Of a stretch of 64,000 bases of DNA, positions 47,011-55,857 are shown piece by piece (the stretch's first letter is position 1; each line of letters begins with the position of its first letter). The translations under genes were made by a program, and so were the position numbers. The notes under the pieces were generated by a model. The model saw only the letters and a list, made by a program, of their open reading frames with translations. It ran no database searches and was not told the DNA's origin. Source of the stretch: SCGC-AG-212-J23 sp035762345 (lineage in GTDB: Bacteria; Pseudomonadota; Gammaproteobacteria; Burkholderiales; SG8-39); contig DASTPE010000048.1 of assembly GCA_035762345.1 (NCBI GenBank), positions 1-64,000 of the forward strand, written 5' to 3'.

Positions 47011-47226
47011 GTGACGGCATCCACACTGTCAGGTGCGGGGACGGGCGCGGTCATCGGCCGCAAGATCGATGGAGATGGCAAGCCCCAGACGAATAAGCAA
47101 GTTGCCGGCCCCGTCGCCGTGTCGTCGATCGCTCATTCGGCAGCGGATCCGGGACCATGCGGCTGGAAGAAAAGCAAGAACCATCCCGGAAAGGGGTGGG
47201 CAAAAGGACACAGCAAGGCCTGCTGA
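47011..47226 (+). CDS. Short hypothetical protein followed by a terminator
   Basis: A 71-residue frame from GTG 47011 has a Gly-rich start (GAGTGAVIGRKIDG) and a Lys/Gly/Trp tail (CGWKKSKNHPGKGWAKGHSKAC). The only added support is a terminator-like hairpin 19 bp after its stop. No family is recognised; it could be a fragment. Confidence 0.35.
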   Translation: MTASTLSGAGTGAVIGRKIDGDGKPQTNKQVAGPVAVSSIAHSAADPGPCGWKKSKNHPGKGWAKGHSKAC

Positions 47227-47244
47227 GCATCCATGTTGTTCGAC

Positions 47245-47271
47245 AAACGCCCGGCTCGTCCGGACGTTTTT
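47245..47271 (+). terminator. Rho-independent terminator
   Basis: Stem AAACG-C-CCGG / CCGG-A-CGTTT with one mismatch and a CTCGT loop runs into TTTTT. It follows the short frame ending at 47226. Confidence 0.6.
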
Positions 47272-47287
47272 GTATCAGGAGCCGCGA

Positions 47288-47760
47288 TGTACGCTGGCTT
47301 CACCTTTTCTGCCCGCCTTCGTGAACGAGCGCGGGGTGCCGCCGGAACAGCTCGGTCTGGTGCTCGCCGCCGGGACGGCGATCCGCTTGCTTTCGGCACC
47401 GCTCGCAGGGCGCATTGGCGATGTGCTCGGGGCGCTGCGGCTGGTGCTCGTCGCGTGCATTGCGCTCGCCGCGGCGGTAACCCTCGGCTATATGCCGGCG
47501 CGCGGCTTCTGGCCCTTCCTCGCGCCCGCGCTGCTCCACGCGGCATTCCTCGCACCGATGCCCGTGCTCGCCGATGCGCTATCGCTCGCTTCGTCGAAAC
47601 GCGAACCCTTCGAGTACGGTTGGGTGCGCGGAACAGGGTCGGGCGCGTTCATCGCGGGCCTGCTCGCCGGGGCAGCTCGTCGGCGCGTGCCCGAGATCTC
47701 GCGCGAGCGCTCTGCGCGGCCGCCTGCGGGCTCGCCCTGAGGCTGCGAGCGTAGGCGGCG
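47288..47760 (+). pseudogene. Remnant of an MFS transporter (N-terminal half)
   Basis: A frame without a proper start encodes helices typical of a major facilitator: LASPFLPAFVNERGVPPEQLGLVLAAG, AIRLLSAPLAGRIGDVLG, then two further segments. Near 47672 the reading shifts: GAFIAGLLAG continues as QLVGAC in another frame. It then stops at about 150 residues, whereas the family has about 400. The N-terminal residues MYAGFT lie in yet another frame. It looks like a decayed gene just before the P-type ATPase. Confidence 0.7.
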
Positions 47761-47782
47761 CGATCACGATTACCATTTCCTT

Positions 47783-50575
47783 TTGGGAGAGAGCAACCGC
47801 CTCGCCTTGGACCGGCCTTTCCATTGCCTGAACGTTGCCGATGCGCTTCAGGCGCTCGGCTCCGACGCACGCGCCGGGCTCTCGGAGCACGAAGCGCGGC
47901 GAAGGCTCGGCCAGCACGGACGGAACGAACTTGCCGCTCGCAAGCCCGTGCCGGCATGGCGCAAGTTTCTCCAGCATTTTGCCGACCCCCTGGTCGTGCT
48001 GCTCCTCGTCGCTACGGGAATCTCCGCCGCGCTCTGGCTCATCGAGCGCGATACCGCGCTTCCTTACGAGGCCATCGCGATCCTCGCGGTCGTGCTGCTC
48101 AATGCGCTGCTCGGCTACGTACAGGAAGCCCGCGCGGAACAAGCCGTCGCGGCCCTGAAGCGCATGTCGGCTGCACACGCCAATGTTATGCGCGGCGGCG
48201 AGCGGCGCTCGATTCTCGCCGCCGAGGTGGTGCCCGGCGACATCCTCCTCATCGAGGAAGGCGACACGATTGCGGCCGATGCGCGCGTGATCCACTCGGT
48301 GGCGTTGCAGGCGGCGGAAGCGGCGCTCACCGGGGAGAGCCTGCCCATCGCCAAGGACAGCGAAGCGCTCGCCCAGGACGCCGTGCTCGGAGACCGGCGC
48401 AACATGGTGTTCAGCGGCACCGCGGCTACCTACGGCCGCGGCCGCGCCGTGGTGACCGCGACCGGCATGCGGACCGAGATCGGCCGCATCGCCGGCATGC
48501 TAGGCGAAGCGCAGCCCGAAGCCACGCCGCTGCAGAAGGAGCTGGCGCGGGTCGGCAGGTTGCTCGGCATCATCGTGGTCGCGATTGCGCTCATCATGAT
48601 CGCGACGATCCTGCTGGTCGAGGATATCCGCGGCATGGCGGCGGTCTTCGAGGTGCTGATCCTCGGCGTGGCGCTCGCGGTCGCGGCGGTTCCCGAGGGC
48701 CTGCCCGCCGTGGTGACTGCGGTCCTCGCGCTCGGCGTGCAGCGCATGGCGAAGCGCAACGCGATCGTGCGCAAGCTCGCCGCGGTCGAGACGCTCGGCT
48801 CGGCGAGCGTGATCGCCTCCGACAAGACCGGCACGCTCACGCGCAACGAGATGACCGTGCGCACTGTAGTCACCGCGAGCGGGCGCACCGACTTCGGCGG
48901 CACCGGCTATGCGCCGGAAGGCCGGGTCAGCAGCCCTGAAGGAGGGGTGCGGCCGGAGCTTTGGCGTGCGCTCGCCGTAGGCGACCGCGCGAATAATGCG
49001 GTGCTGCAGCGGCGCGACGGCCGCTGGACGGTACAGGGCGACCCCACCGAGGGCGCTCTCATCGTCGCAGCGCGCAAGGCCGGGCTCGAGGACGAGACGC
49101 TCGACGCTCGCTTCGAGCGCGTCGGCGAGGTGCCGTTTTCCTCCGACCGCAAGCTCATGAGCACGGTGCACGCGGACGCCGAGCGCGAAGGCCGCCTTCG
49201 CGTCTTCACCAAGGGCGCGCCCGACGTGCTGCTTAGGCACTGCACGCATGAGCTCGTCGGGGCCGAAGCGAGAAAGCTGGAAGACGCAAGGAAAAACGAT
49301 ATTCTCCGGACCAACGAAGCGCTTGCCAGCGAGGCGCTGCGCACGATCGGCGTCGCCTTTCGCCTCCTGCCGGCGAAGGCGCTCGAGGACGAGCCCGACG
49401 AGGGCGTCGAGCGCGAGCTCGTCTACGCGGGCCTGATCGGCATGATCGACCCGCCGCGCGCGGAGGCGAAGCAGGCCGTGGCGCGCGCGAAGAGCGCCGG
49501 CATCCGGCCGATCCTCATTACGGGGGACCATCCCGCCACGGCGGCCGTGATCGCAGCGGAGCTCGGTATCGTCACCGAGCGTCGCGCCGCGAGCGGCCCC
49601 GAGCTCGAGCGCATGTCGGACGAGGAGCTGCGGCGGACCGTGGCCGAAGTTTCGGTGTACGCGCGCGTCAACCCCGAGCACAAACTGCGCATCGTAAAGG
49701 CGCTGCAGGTGAACGGTGCCATCGTGGCAATGACCGGCGACGGGGTGAACGACGCGCCGGCGCTCAAGAGCGCAGACATCGGCGTGGCGATGGGCATTAC
49801 CGGTACCGACGTGGCGAAAGAGGCGGCCGACATCGTGCTCGCCGACGACAACTTCGCCACCATTGTGGCCGCGGTGGAGGAGGGCCGGGCGGTGTTCTCC
49901 AATATCCGCAAATTTCTGCGCTACCTCCTCTCCTCGAACATCGGCGAGGTGATGACTATGTTCTTCGGCGTGGTCTTCGGCGCCGCGCTCGGGCTCGAAG
50001 CTGGCGCGGGCGGCGTTGCGCTGCCGCTCGTCGCGACGCAGATCCTGTGGATCAATCTCGTCACCGACGGCGCGCCTGCGCTCGCGCTCGGCATCGATCC
50101 AGCGCATCCCGCGGCGATGGAGCGCGGGCCGCGGCCGCGCGGCGAAGGCGTGATCACCGGGCGCATGTGGCTCGGTATCCTGCAGGTGGGGGCCATCATG
50201 GCGGCCGGCACGCTTGCCGTCCTTGACGCGAGCCTGCCCGGCGGTCTGATCGAAGGCCATGGCGACATGCGCTACGCGCAGACCATGGCGTTCACCACGC
50301 TTGTCTTCTTCTCGCTCTTTACCGTGTTCAACGCACGCTCGGACGACCGAAGTGCGTTCTCGGACCTGTTCTCAAACCTCTGGCTATGGGGCGCGGTGCT
50401 CCTTTCGCTCGTGCTCCAGGCGGCCGTGGTCTACGTCCCATTCCTCCAACAGGCGTTCTCCACGGTCGCGCTGAGCGCCGCCGACTGGTTCATCTGCGCC
50501 TCGGTGGCGAGCTCGGTACTCTGGGTCCGCGAGGTGAGCAAGCTAACGCGCCTTATCGGCACACGCGGCCGCTAG
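47783..50575 (+). CDS. P-type cation-transporting ATPase (calcium-type, P2)
   Basis: The 930-residue pump has an N-terminal cation ATPase domain, TGES in the actuator (ALTGESLPIAKD), VPEGLPAVVT in M4, the phosphorylation motif SDKTGTLT, the ATP-binding KGAPD, TGDGVNDAPALK, and M5/M6 motifs SSNIGEVMTMFFG and INLVTDGAPALALG. The PEGLP and NLVTDxxPA motifs point to Ca2+, Mn2+ or Na+ rather than heavy metals. The start is TTG 47783 behind a weak site; a later TTG is possible. It ends four bases into the convergent osmC gene. Confidence 0.92.
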   Translation: MGESNRLALDRPFHCLNVADALQALGSDARAGLSEHEARRRLGQHGRNELAARKPVPAWRKFLQHFADPLVVLLLVATGISAALWLIERDTALPYEAIAILAVVLLNALLGYVQEARAEQAVAALKRMSAAHANVMRGGERRSILAAEVVPGDILLIEEGDTIAADARVIHSVALQAAEAALTGESLPIAKDSEALAQDAVLGDRRNMVFSGTAATYGRGRAVVTATGMRTEIGRIAGMLGEAQPEATPLQKELARVGRLLGIIVVAIALIMIATILLVEDIRGMAAVFEVLILGVALAVAAVPEGLPAVVTAVLALGVQRMAKRNAIVRKLAAVETLGSASVIASDKTGTLTRNEMTVRTVVTASGRTDFGGTGYAPEGRVSSPEGGVRPELWRALAVGDRANNAVLQRRDGRWTVQGDPTEGALIVAARKAGLEDETLDARFERVGEVPFSSDRKLMSTVHADAEREGRLRVFTKGAPDVLLRHCTHELVGAEARKLEDARKNDILRTNEALASEALRTIGVAFRLLPAKALEDEPDEGVERELVYAGLIGMIDPPRAEAKQAVARAKSAGIRPILITGDHPATAAVIAAELGIVTERRAASGPELERMSDEELRRTVAEVSVYARVNPEHKLRIVKALQVNGAIVAMTGDGVNDAPALKSADIGVAMGITGTDVAKEAADIVLADDNFATIVAAVEEGRAVFSNIRKFLRYLLSSNIGEVMTMFFGVVFGAALGLEAGAGGVALPLVATQILWINLVTDGAPALALGIDPAHPAAMERGPRPRGEGVITGRMWLGILQVGAIMAAGTLAVLDASLPGGLIEGHGDMRYAQTMAFTTLVFFSLFTVFNARSDDRSAFSDLFSNLWLWGAVLLSLVLQAAVVYVPFLQQAFSTVALSAADWFICASVASSVLWVREVSKLTRLIGTRGR

Positions 50576-51036
50576 GCCGGCTGCCGGATCGCAGCGACCT
50601 TCCCGGTTGCGTCGACCACGTCCACAGAAACCGGGATGCCCTGGCGAATGCTTTGGGTAACGATGCAAAAGTCTTCGAATTGCCCGAGGCAGCGCTCCTG
50701 GTAGGGCATATCGCCGAATTTCTCGGAGAGCGACAGAACGACGTCGATGCCCGCAATGCGCAAGCGCCCGCGCTTGTTCTTCTCGAGCCGTGCCGTCGCC
50801 ATGGCGCGCACCGGCCCCACGTTCTGCTTGAACTTGCCGCGCAGGCAGAAGGCGAGGCTCGCCGACAGACAATTGGCCACTGCGGCCGCGACCAGGCGGG
50901 CGGCGTTCGGACCGTGCCCGCCGCCGAGCGGCGGCGGCTCGTCGAGGAGAAGCTCACTGTTCGCCGGCTGGTCGAAGCGCACGAGGAATTCGTAGCCTTC
51001 GCGCTGCTCGAGCTCGATGCCGATGATCGCGTTCAT
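50572..51036 (-). CDS. OsmC-family protein
   Basis: The 154-residue protein starts at ATG 51036. It has the OsmC fold signature around the two reactive cysteines (VANCLSASLAFCLRGKF) and the earlier GPNAARLVAAA. OsmC and Ohr proteins reduce organic hydroperoxides with these thiols; other members have no known substrate. It overlaps the upstream small membrane-protein gene by ATGA and is convergent with the ATPase gene. Confidence 0.85.
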   Translation of the reverse strand: MNAIIGIELEQREGYEFLVRFDQPANSELLLDEPPPLGGGHGPNAARLVAAAVANCLSASLAFCLRGKFKQNVGPVRAMATARLEKNKRGRLRIAGIDVVLSLSEKFGDMPYQERCLGQFEDFCIVTQSIRQGIPVSVDVVDATGKVAAIRQPA

Positions 51037-51260
51037 GCAGCCACCTTGTCGCCGTGAGACACCGGGCATGCCTCGGCCGAGGGTTCCGGCGCGACGCCGT
51101 CGGCGTTCGTACCGAGCTCTCCGCGCCAGGGTCGCCAGCGCTCCAGCAGCACGAGGATCACGATCCACGCGGCGGCGAACCCGAGCGCCGTGGGCGGCAT
51201 CCTTAGGGGGACCAGGCTCTTTCTTTCAGGTAGCGCATGAGACTTCCCGGTTGAAGCCAA
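51033..51260 (-). CDS. Small membrane protein
   Basis: The frame encodes up to 75 residues with one membrane helix (MPPTALGFAAAWIVILVLLERW) and a hydrophilic tail. The true start may be the internal Met of RMPPTALG. Its stop overlaps the osmC start as ATGA, which supports it as a real gene. Function unknown. Confidence 0.55.
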   Translation of the reverse strand: MASTGKSHALPERKSLVPLRMPPTALGFAAAWIVILVLLERWRPWRGELGTNADGVAPEPSAEACPVSHGDKVAA

Positions 51261-51284
51261 GGCGGCAGCGGCGCCCGCGACCGG

Positions 51285-51764
51285 TCAGCTGCGCGGCGCC
51301 CACGCCGGACCGCGTTGCAAGCGCTCTTTACGCTGTTCGGGAGTCAGCACGGCGTCGATCTCGCTGCGCATCGCTTCGTGCTGCTTGAACAGTCGCGCGC
51401 GCAACGCGCCGACTTTCTCCTGCTGCGCGGCGACGGCGCTCGCACCGGGATTGCCCGACGCGTGCATCTCGCGCAGCTTGTACTGCTCGCTGCGCAGCTC
51501 GCCCATGACAGTCCAGTTCTTCGCCCGGTGCTCTTCGAGCAGCGCGGCGATCTTCGAGCGCTGCTCGTCAGTGAGGCTGGCGGCGAGGGCGCCATATCCC
51601 ATGCCCGGTCCATAGCCCATGCCTGGTCCGTAGCCGCCGCCCGGGCCGAATCCGCCCCGCATGCCGGGGCCGAACCCCGGTCCATATCCGTAACCTTGCG
51701 CCATCGCGCTGGCGGCCGCGAAGGCAAGGGCCGCAACTATCATCTTCAGTGCTGGGGATCTCAC
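51285..51764 (-). CDS. Periplasmic Spy/CpxP-like protein with Gly-rich repeats
   Basis: The 159-residue precursor starts at GTG 51764 with AGGAG seven bases upstream. A signal peptide (SPALKMIVAALAFAAASAMA) is followed by a Gly/Tyr/Pro repeat region (GYGPG and GPGMGYG units). The LTxxQ-type helical domain comes next: LTDEQRSKIAALLEEHRAKNW, the KLREMHASGNP helix, and VLTPEQRKERLQRG. Family members are periplasmic chaperones or metal-stress proteins. It is divergent from the ArsR-type gene and may share its operator. Confidence 0.8.
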   Translation of the reverse strand: MRSPALKMIVAALAFAAASAMAQGYGYGPGFGPGMRGGFGPGGGYGPGMGYGPGMGYGALAASLTDEQRSKIAALLEEHRAKNWTVMGELRSEQYKLREMHASGNPGASAVAAQQEKVGALRARLFKQHEAMRSEIDAVLTPEQRKERLQRGPAWAPRS

Positions 51765-51836
51765 GGTGCGCTCCTGGTGTCGGGGGAACACCGCCATCGT
51801 GCCGCACCGGTGGGCCACGCGGCTTGATCTATCTCA

Positions 51837-51857
51837 ATATACTTTAAGATAGTATAT
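51837..51857. promoter_or_regulatory. Candidate operator of the ArsR/BigR-type regulator
   Basis: A perfect inverted repeat ATATAC-N9-GTATAT lies in a markedly AT-rich patch between the divergent starts 51764 and 51907. The size and AT arms fit ArsR/BigR operators. Confidence 0.5.
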
Positions 51858-51906
51858 AACTTTGCATAATGTTAACGAGTCTTGGCCCCGCTTCTATAAT
51901 GCACCG

Positions 51907-52233
51907 ATGCGCGTCAAGACCCTGAATCCTTCAGCGATGCACCGCGCCGCAGACAGCGCATGCGGCCTGATGAAGACGCTCGCCCATCCGGACCGACTGA
52001 TGCTCCTCTGCCAGCTCGCGCACACCGGCGAGATGACCGTCGGCGAGCTGGAGGAGAGGCTCGATATCCACCAGCCGACGCTGTCGCAACAGCTCACGGT
52101 GCTACGGGACGAGAAGCTCGTCGACACGCGCCGTGAGGGGAAGTACATCTACTATCGCGTGCGCCCGGGGGCAGCGCTCGCGCTTCTCGAGGCGGTGTAC
52201 CGCGAGTTCTGCGGACCGGGAAAGAACCGCTAG
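51907..52233 (+). CDS. ArsR-family repressor, BigR/SqrR-like
   Basis: The 108-residue winged-HTH protein starts at ATG 51907. It reads LAHPDRLMLLCQLAHTGEMTVGELEERL, HQPTLSQQLTVLRDEKLV and REGKYIYYRV. Cys35 (in MLLCQL) and Cys102 (in REFCGPG) are spaced 67 residues apart, almost as the persulphide-sensing pair in BigR and SqrR. A sulphane-sulphur or redox sensor is therefore likelier than a metal sensor. An additional Cys19 is present. Confidence 0.82.
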   Translation: MRVKTLNPSAMHRAADSACGLMKTLAHPDRLMLLCQLAHTGEMTVGELEERLDIHQPTLSQQLTVLRDEKLVDTRREGKYIYYRVRPGAALALLEAVYREFCGPGKNR

Positions 52234-52269
52234 GGCTTCTGAGGAACCGGCGGAACTAGCTGCCTGGCG

Positions 52270-52884
52270 TTATGGGCCAGGCATCATCCTGGTCGGCTTT
52301 TCCAGCAGGGCAAAGTCGGAGTCTTTGCAGCTCACATTCGGGTTGGTCGGCGCGAACATGCCGAGCGGGTTGTCCTTGAACAGCCATGCATGCAGGTCGT
52401 AATGCACAAAGCCCTGAGGAATGAGCGGTTCGTGTCCTTCCATCGGGCCCTGGAAGGGATGGCCGAACAGAGACGGCCGCTCCTTCGTATCTGGCGTTAG
52501 AGGCACGAGCCACTCAACCGCCACCAGTTTCAATTCTTTGCCCACCGGCTCGTAGATCAGCACATTAGGCTTCATCGGGTCCGGCGCGCCCCGCACCGTG
52601 AGATTGACAAAGTGCACGCCCATTGCGCCTTTGGCGTATTCCATATGCCCAGTCATCTTCTCGCCGGAGTAATGCACGCAGCCCACAGTCGATAGATAAA
52701 GGTCGCGCACGGCTACCTTGTAGTCCTGATATTTCTCCATCGACTTGCGCAACGCATCGATTTGAACCTTGTAAGGCCCTTCGACAACGGTGCCTTTCTT
52801 GCCCGCTTGCGCGGCGGCTTCGTGGAAAGAAAACGCGCCTGACAGAAACAGGATGGATGCCGCGCCCAAGACGATGTGCTTCAT
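52270..52884 (-). CDS. Exported protein of unknown function
   Basis: The 204-residue precursor has a signal peptide (MKHIVLGAASILFLSGAFSFHEAAAQ). The mature part contains LYLSTVGCVHYSGEKMTGHMEYAKG, VEWLVPLTP, PQGFVHYDLHAWLFKDNPLGMFAPTNPNVSC (read in parts) and two cysteines that could form a disulphide. It looks like a conserved bacterial family of which I know no function. It is convergent with the ArsR-type gene. Confidence 0.7.
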   Translation of the reverse strand: MKHIVLGAASILFLSGAFSFHEAAAQAGKKGTVVEGPYKVQIDALRKSMEKYQDYKVAVRDLYLSTVGCVHYSGEKMTGHMEYAKGAMGVHFVNLTVRGAPDPMKPNVLIYEPVGKELKLVAVEWLVPLTPDTKERPSLFGHPFQGPMEGHEPLIPQGFVHYDLHAWLFKDNPLGMFAPTNPNVSCKDSDFALLEKPTRMMPGP

Positions 52885-53032
52885 GGTTCTCCTCCCTTGG
52901 CCGTAATTTACCGGCCACTAAGTTAGCGCATTTTCATCGCGTCCGGCAGCAATGTATAGCGATGGCGGGTTAATGCCGCCCCTCGGGAGGAGAACGCTCG
53001 GCTACGCTAGGACGCCCCGGCTTAGCGTCATC

Positions 53033-53419
53033 TCAACCGTCAAGGCCGCGACTGGGATACGACGCCACCAACTGCAATAACACCTTCGGATCGCACGGCT
53101 TGATAAGGTAGTAGTCGAAGCCGCTTAACTCGGCGACCATTCTGTCCCGGATCTTGGTGTACTGCCCGCTGAGAGCGATCAGCAGGGGGCGCTTGCCGCT
53201 TTTGTGTCCGCGAACGTCTCGGGCCGCATCCCATCCGGTCTTGCCGGGCATTGCTATGTCCATAATGACGACATCGGGATTGAAGTCCTGAACGTCCGCG
53301 ACGATGGTGCTCGCGTTGTAAATTCCCTTGGCGTTGTACCCGTCGATCTGAAGCAAGGCGAGCAGGGAATCGACCATATCTCGATTGTCATCCACAACCA
53401 GCACACGAGTTCGGTGCAT
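53033..53419 (-). CDS. Single-domain response regulator
   Basis: The 128-residue protein is a receiver domain alone: VLVVDDNRDMVDSLLALLQ, DVVIMDIAMPGKTGWD with the phosphoacceptor Asp, IALSGQYTKIRD with the conserved Ser/Thr position, and LIKPCDP with the conserved Lys. I chose ATG 53419; an upstream start adds 11 residues. Such proteins often end chemotaxis or kinase relays. The kinase remnant at 54.4 kb is too decayed to be its partner. Confidence 0.85.
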   Translation of the reverse strand: MHRTRVLVVDDNRDMVDSLLALLQIDGYNAKGIYNASTIVADVQDFNPDVVIMDIAMPGKTGWDAARDVRGHKSGKRPLLIALSGQYTKIRDRMVAELSGFDYYLIKPCDPKVLLQLVASYPSRGLDG

Positions 53420-53634
53420 ATCCGCAGGAATGTTATCTGCGCACCGCATCATTGTTAAGAATCAGCTAGGCACCCCAGAGCCTATCTCCTCATGCGCCGA
53501 CGCAGCTAAGAACGGCCGTCGCATGATGGCCATTGTAGGAAGGAAGCTACAACTGGCATCAGGATTCGGCGGCAGCGCAAGGCCGTCTTACTTATTTCCA
53601 CGCTCATGAATACAGCGGTCAGTCAGAGACCGAA

Positions 53635-53796
53635 ATGTGTGCACCAGGGCTAGATAAGGACGGCGACAATAAGTTCTCCCAAAGCGAGCTCGCACTTGCG
53701 CCCGCGGCGGGTGACAAGTCCGACGCAGGCGCCACGAAGCTCGGCCCCGAAGAAGCAGTAAGCCAGTCTTGCCGCCTGCAAACTGCTGCTAGCTGA
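53635..53796 (+). pseudogene. EF-hand protein fragment
   Basis: A 53-residue frame from ATG 53635 contains one EF-hand loop, LDKDGDNKFSQSELALAPA, closely like the C-terminal hand of the gene at 55286 (LDKNKDGKLSRDELTPAPA). It has no signal peptide and only one hand, so it is probably the tail of a lost paralogue. Confidence 0.5.
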
Positions 53797-53802
53797 GCAA
53801 CC

Positions 53803-54123
53803 CTAAGCAGCCTTCTTCGCCCAGGCCGAGCACCAGCCCTTCGCGCTTACCTCCCGGGCCGAGAAGATGTCGCATGGTCCCCAGGCATCGGCGGATTTCC
53901 CCTTGAAGAAGTTGCAGTTCGCGCAGGTCTGGCCGGGCTGGTAGTTCTTGAACTTCGCCTGGTCGACCTTCGCTACGTCCTCCTTGTAGCCGAGCCCCTG
54001 CGCCTGGGGCTCGCCTTCGCTCACGCGCTTCGGCGCCTGCGCAAGGCCGACGGCGGGAATCAGGGCGAGCGAACCCAGCAGCAATATGCGGCGACGGCCG
54101 TGACGGAATGGTTGAGCGGACAT
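53803..54123 (-). CDS. High-potential iron-sulphur protein (HiPIP)
   Basis: The 106-residue precursor has a twin-arginine signal (HGRRRILLLGSLALIPAVG) and four cluster cysteines at 67, 70, 84 and 98 (C-x2-C-x13-C-x13-C) within QTCANCNFFKG, WGPCDIFS and KGWCSAW. HiPIPs carry one 4Fe-4S cluster and transfer electrons in the periplasm, for instance to a reaction centre or oxidase. No electron partner gene is adjacent. Confidence 0.92.
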   Translation of the reverse strand: MSAQPFRHGRRRILLLGSLALIPAVGLAQAPKRVSEGEPQAQGLGYKEDVAKVDQAKFKNYQPGQTCANCNFFKGKSADAWGPCDIFSAREVSAKGWCSAWAKKAA

Positions 54124-54388
54124 CGCGGTCTCCTTTCGGGCGAGCCCCCGGCGAGCCTGCTTCGCAAGATTCGCTCCCGAACGGTGAAGCTGCAGTGCGG
54201 TCTCTTCGTCAGAGTCTCCGCAGCGCGAAGGTCTGCAAGGGCGGAGGTGTTCGTCCGCATCGATAGCTGCACCGCGTTCGACTACTTGCTAGCGCCGGTC
54301 ACCTCGTACCTCAGGCGGCGATTCGCGAGCCGGTCTGATGCGCGCTATTTCCGGTCCAATTCGCCATCTAGCGGCGCGCAGCTCGGAA

Positions 54389-54530
54389 GGACAGTTCCGA
54401 AAAACTGGCACAAGACTCGGGCTCGCCGCGACCAAGCGCCTTGTTGAGCTGCACTGTGGGCAAAATCCTCGTTGACAGTGCCGTCGGCCACGGTTCGACG
54501 TTTCGGGTGACATTGCCGGCGCGCAACTGA
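54389..54530 (+). pseudogene. Histidine kinase C-terminal remnant
   Basis: The end of a HATPase domain is visible: GTRLGLAATKRLVELH in one frame, continuing in another as GKILVDSAVGHGSTFRVTLPARN. The join near 54455 needs a frameshift. The rest of the kinase is missing. The G2-box and terminal strand patterns make the assignment clear. Confidence 0.7.
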
Positions 54531-54544
54531 GACCGAGAGGACGG

Positions 54545-55210
54545 CTCGCGCGGCCCACGCCAGGCCGGCTATATCGAGGACACTCGATCCACATCGAGTG
54601 GCGCTATGCCGAGCGCCTTCCGGGTCTTGCCGCCGAGCTCATCGCGACGAAGCCGAGGCTCATCGTCGCCGAAACCACCGTGGCGGTGAGGGCCGCGAAG
54701 CAGGCGACTTCCACCATCCCGATCGTGATGACGGCAGTGGCTGATGCAGTGGGCAGCGGCCTAGTCGCGAGCCTCCCCCGGTCGGGCGCGAATGTTACGG
54801 GCATGTCCTTCCTCGGCACCGAGATCGTCGGCAAGCAGCTCGATCTGCTTAAGCAGGCCATGCCGCCGATCAGCCGGGTCGCGGTCCTGCGGCATCTCGG
54901 CGCGCACGCGGAAGCGACCGCCAAGCGCATGCGGCAGGAAGCGGACGCCGCGGCTCGCGCGATGGAACTGAGCACGAAAGTCGTCGACGTCTCGGCGGCC
55001 GGCGACCTCAACGCCGCCTTCGATTCCATCGCGCGGGACAAGGCTGACGCGTTGCTGGTCTGGGCAAGCCCGATGTTTCTGGCGGAGCGGAAAAAGCTTA
55101 TCGCGCTGTCCATGCAGCATCGACTCCCGACTGTGTACCACCAGCGCGAGTTCCCTCAGGCCGGTGGACTGACGTCCTATGGCCCCAACCTGCCGGAAAA
55201 GGGCCTGATA
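54545..55210 (+). pseudogene. Remnant of an ABC transporter substrate-binding protein (TrpX-like family)
   Basis: The reading contains the family blocks HIEWRYAERLPGLAAELI, AKQATSTIPIVMTAVADAVGSGLVASL, GANVTGMSFLGTEIVGKQLDLL, VYHQREFPQAGGLTSYGPNLP. The start is absent, the preceding GYIEDTR lies in another frame, and the C-terminal 60 or so residues are replaced by unrelated sequence after about 55205. It is a truncated and frameshifted gene. Confidence 0.75.
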
Positions 55211-55244
55211 GCGCAGGCTGCAGCTTTTGAGCGTGAAAAAGAAA

Positions 55245-55264
55245 AGCCCCGCGAAGGCGGGGCT
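55245..55264 (-). terminator. Rho-independent terminator after the EF-hand gene
   Basis: Stem AGCCCCGC / GCGGGGCT with a 4-base loop is followed on the minus strand by TTTCTTTTT. It lies 21 bp after the stop of the EF-hand gene. Confidence 0.88.
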
Positions 55265-55285
55265 CATTGCAGGCAGCAAAAAATG

Positions 55286-55567
55286 CTACTGCTTCTTCGG
55301 CTGCGTGGCACCTGCGCCAGCGGGCGCAGGTGTGAGTTCGTCTCTGGAGAGCTTACCGTCCTTGTTCTTATCCAGCTTGTCGAAATCCTTCTCGTACGGT
55401 GTCCCCTTCGCCTCTTCGCGGGAAATGGACCCGTCCTTGTCCTTGTCCGCCATCCCGCTTCCCGGCGTCGTAGCGCCGGCGGCTGGTTTCTCGCTCTGAG
55501 CCTGGCTCAGGAGGGGTACCGCAAGGGCGGCTGCTATGGCTACTGCAACTAGTGTCTTCAATCTCAT
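55286..55567 (-). CDS. Exported EF-hand protein
   Basis: The 93-residue precursor has a signal peptide (MRLKTLVAVAIAAALAVPLL) and two EF-hand loops, DKDKDGSISREE and DKNKDGKLSRDE, joined by a short Lys-rich helix. A Pro/Ala tail follows. It should bind calcium in the periplasm. It has its own terminator. A related fragment lies at 53635 and a more distant relative at 22531. Confidence 0.82.
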   Translation of the reverse strand: MRLKTLVAVAIAAALAVPLLSQAQSEKPAAGATTPGSGMADKDKDGSISREEAKGTPYEKDFDKLDKNKDGKLSRDELTPAPAGAGATQPKKQ

Positions 55568-55857
55568 TGCTGGTCTCCGGTTGTCCCCTATCCAAAGGGT
55601 ACGTACACGCAGTTCGGTTTCTCGTCCGATTGGTTATTTCCTGCGGGTGGAAATATAAGCAAGAAGCACAACGCTCCGATACCGCTAAATCCTGCTATCG
55701 GGTGTAGCTTTCTTTCTACAGTGCGCATCATCGTCGCGAAAGCCCGACACTCGACTATGTGGCGTAGCGTTTTAGCGACGCCGGCGAAGCTTGACCCCGG
55801 TCATCGTCTTGAAGCGATACACGCGTAGGGTCTGTAGGGGCAAGAATCTTTGTTCGC

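Noticed and set aside
48500..50260. 586-residue open frame antisense to the P-type ATPase
   Set aside because: His/Arg/Asp-rich composition without motifs, fully inside a certain gene; a compositional shadow.
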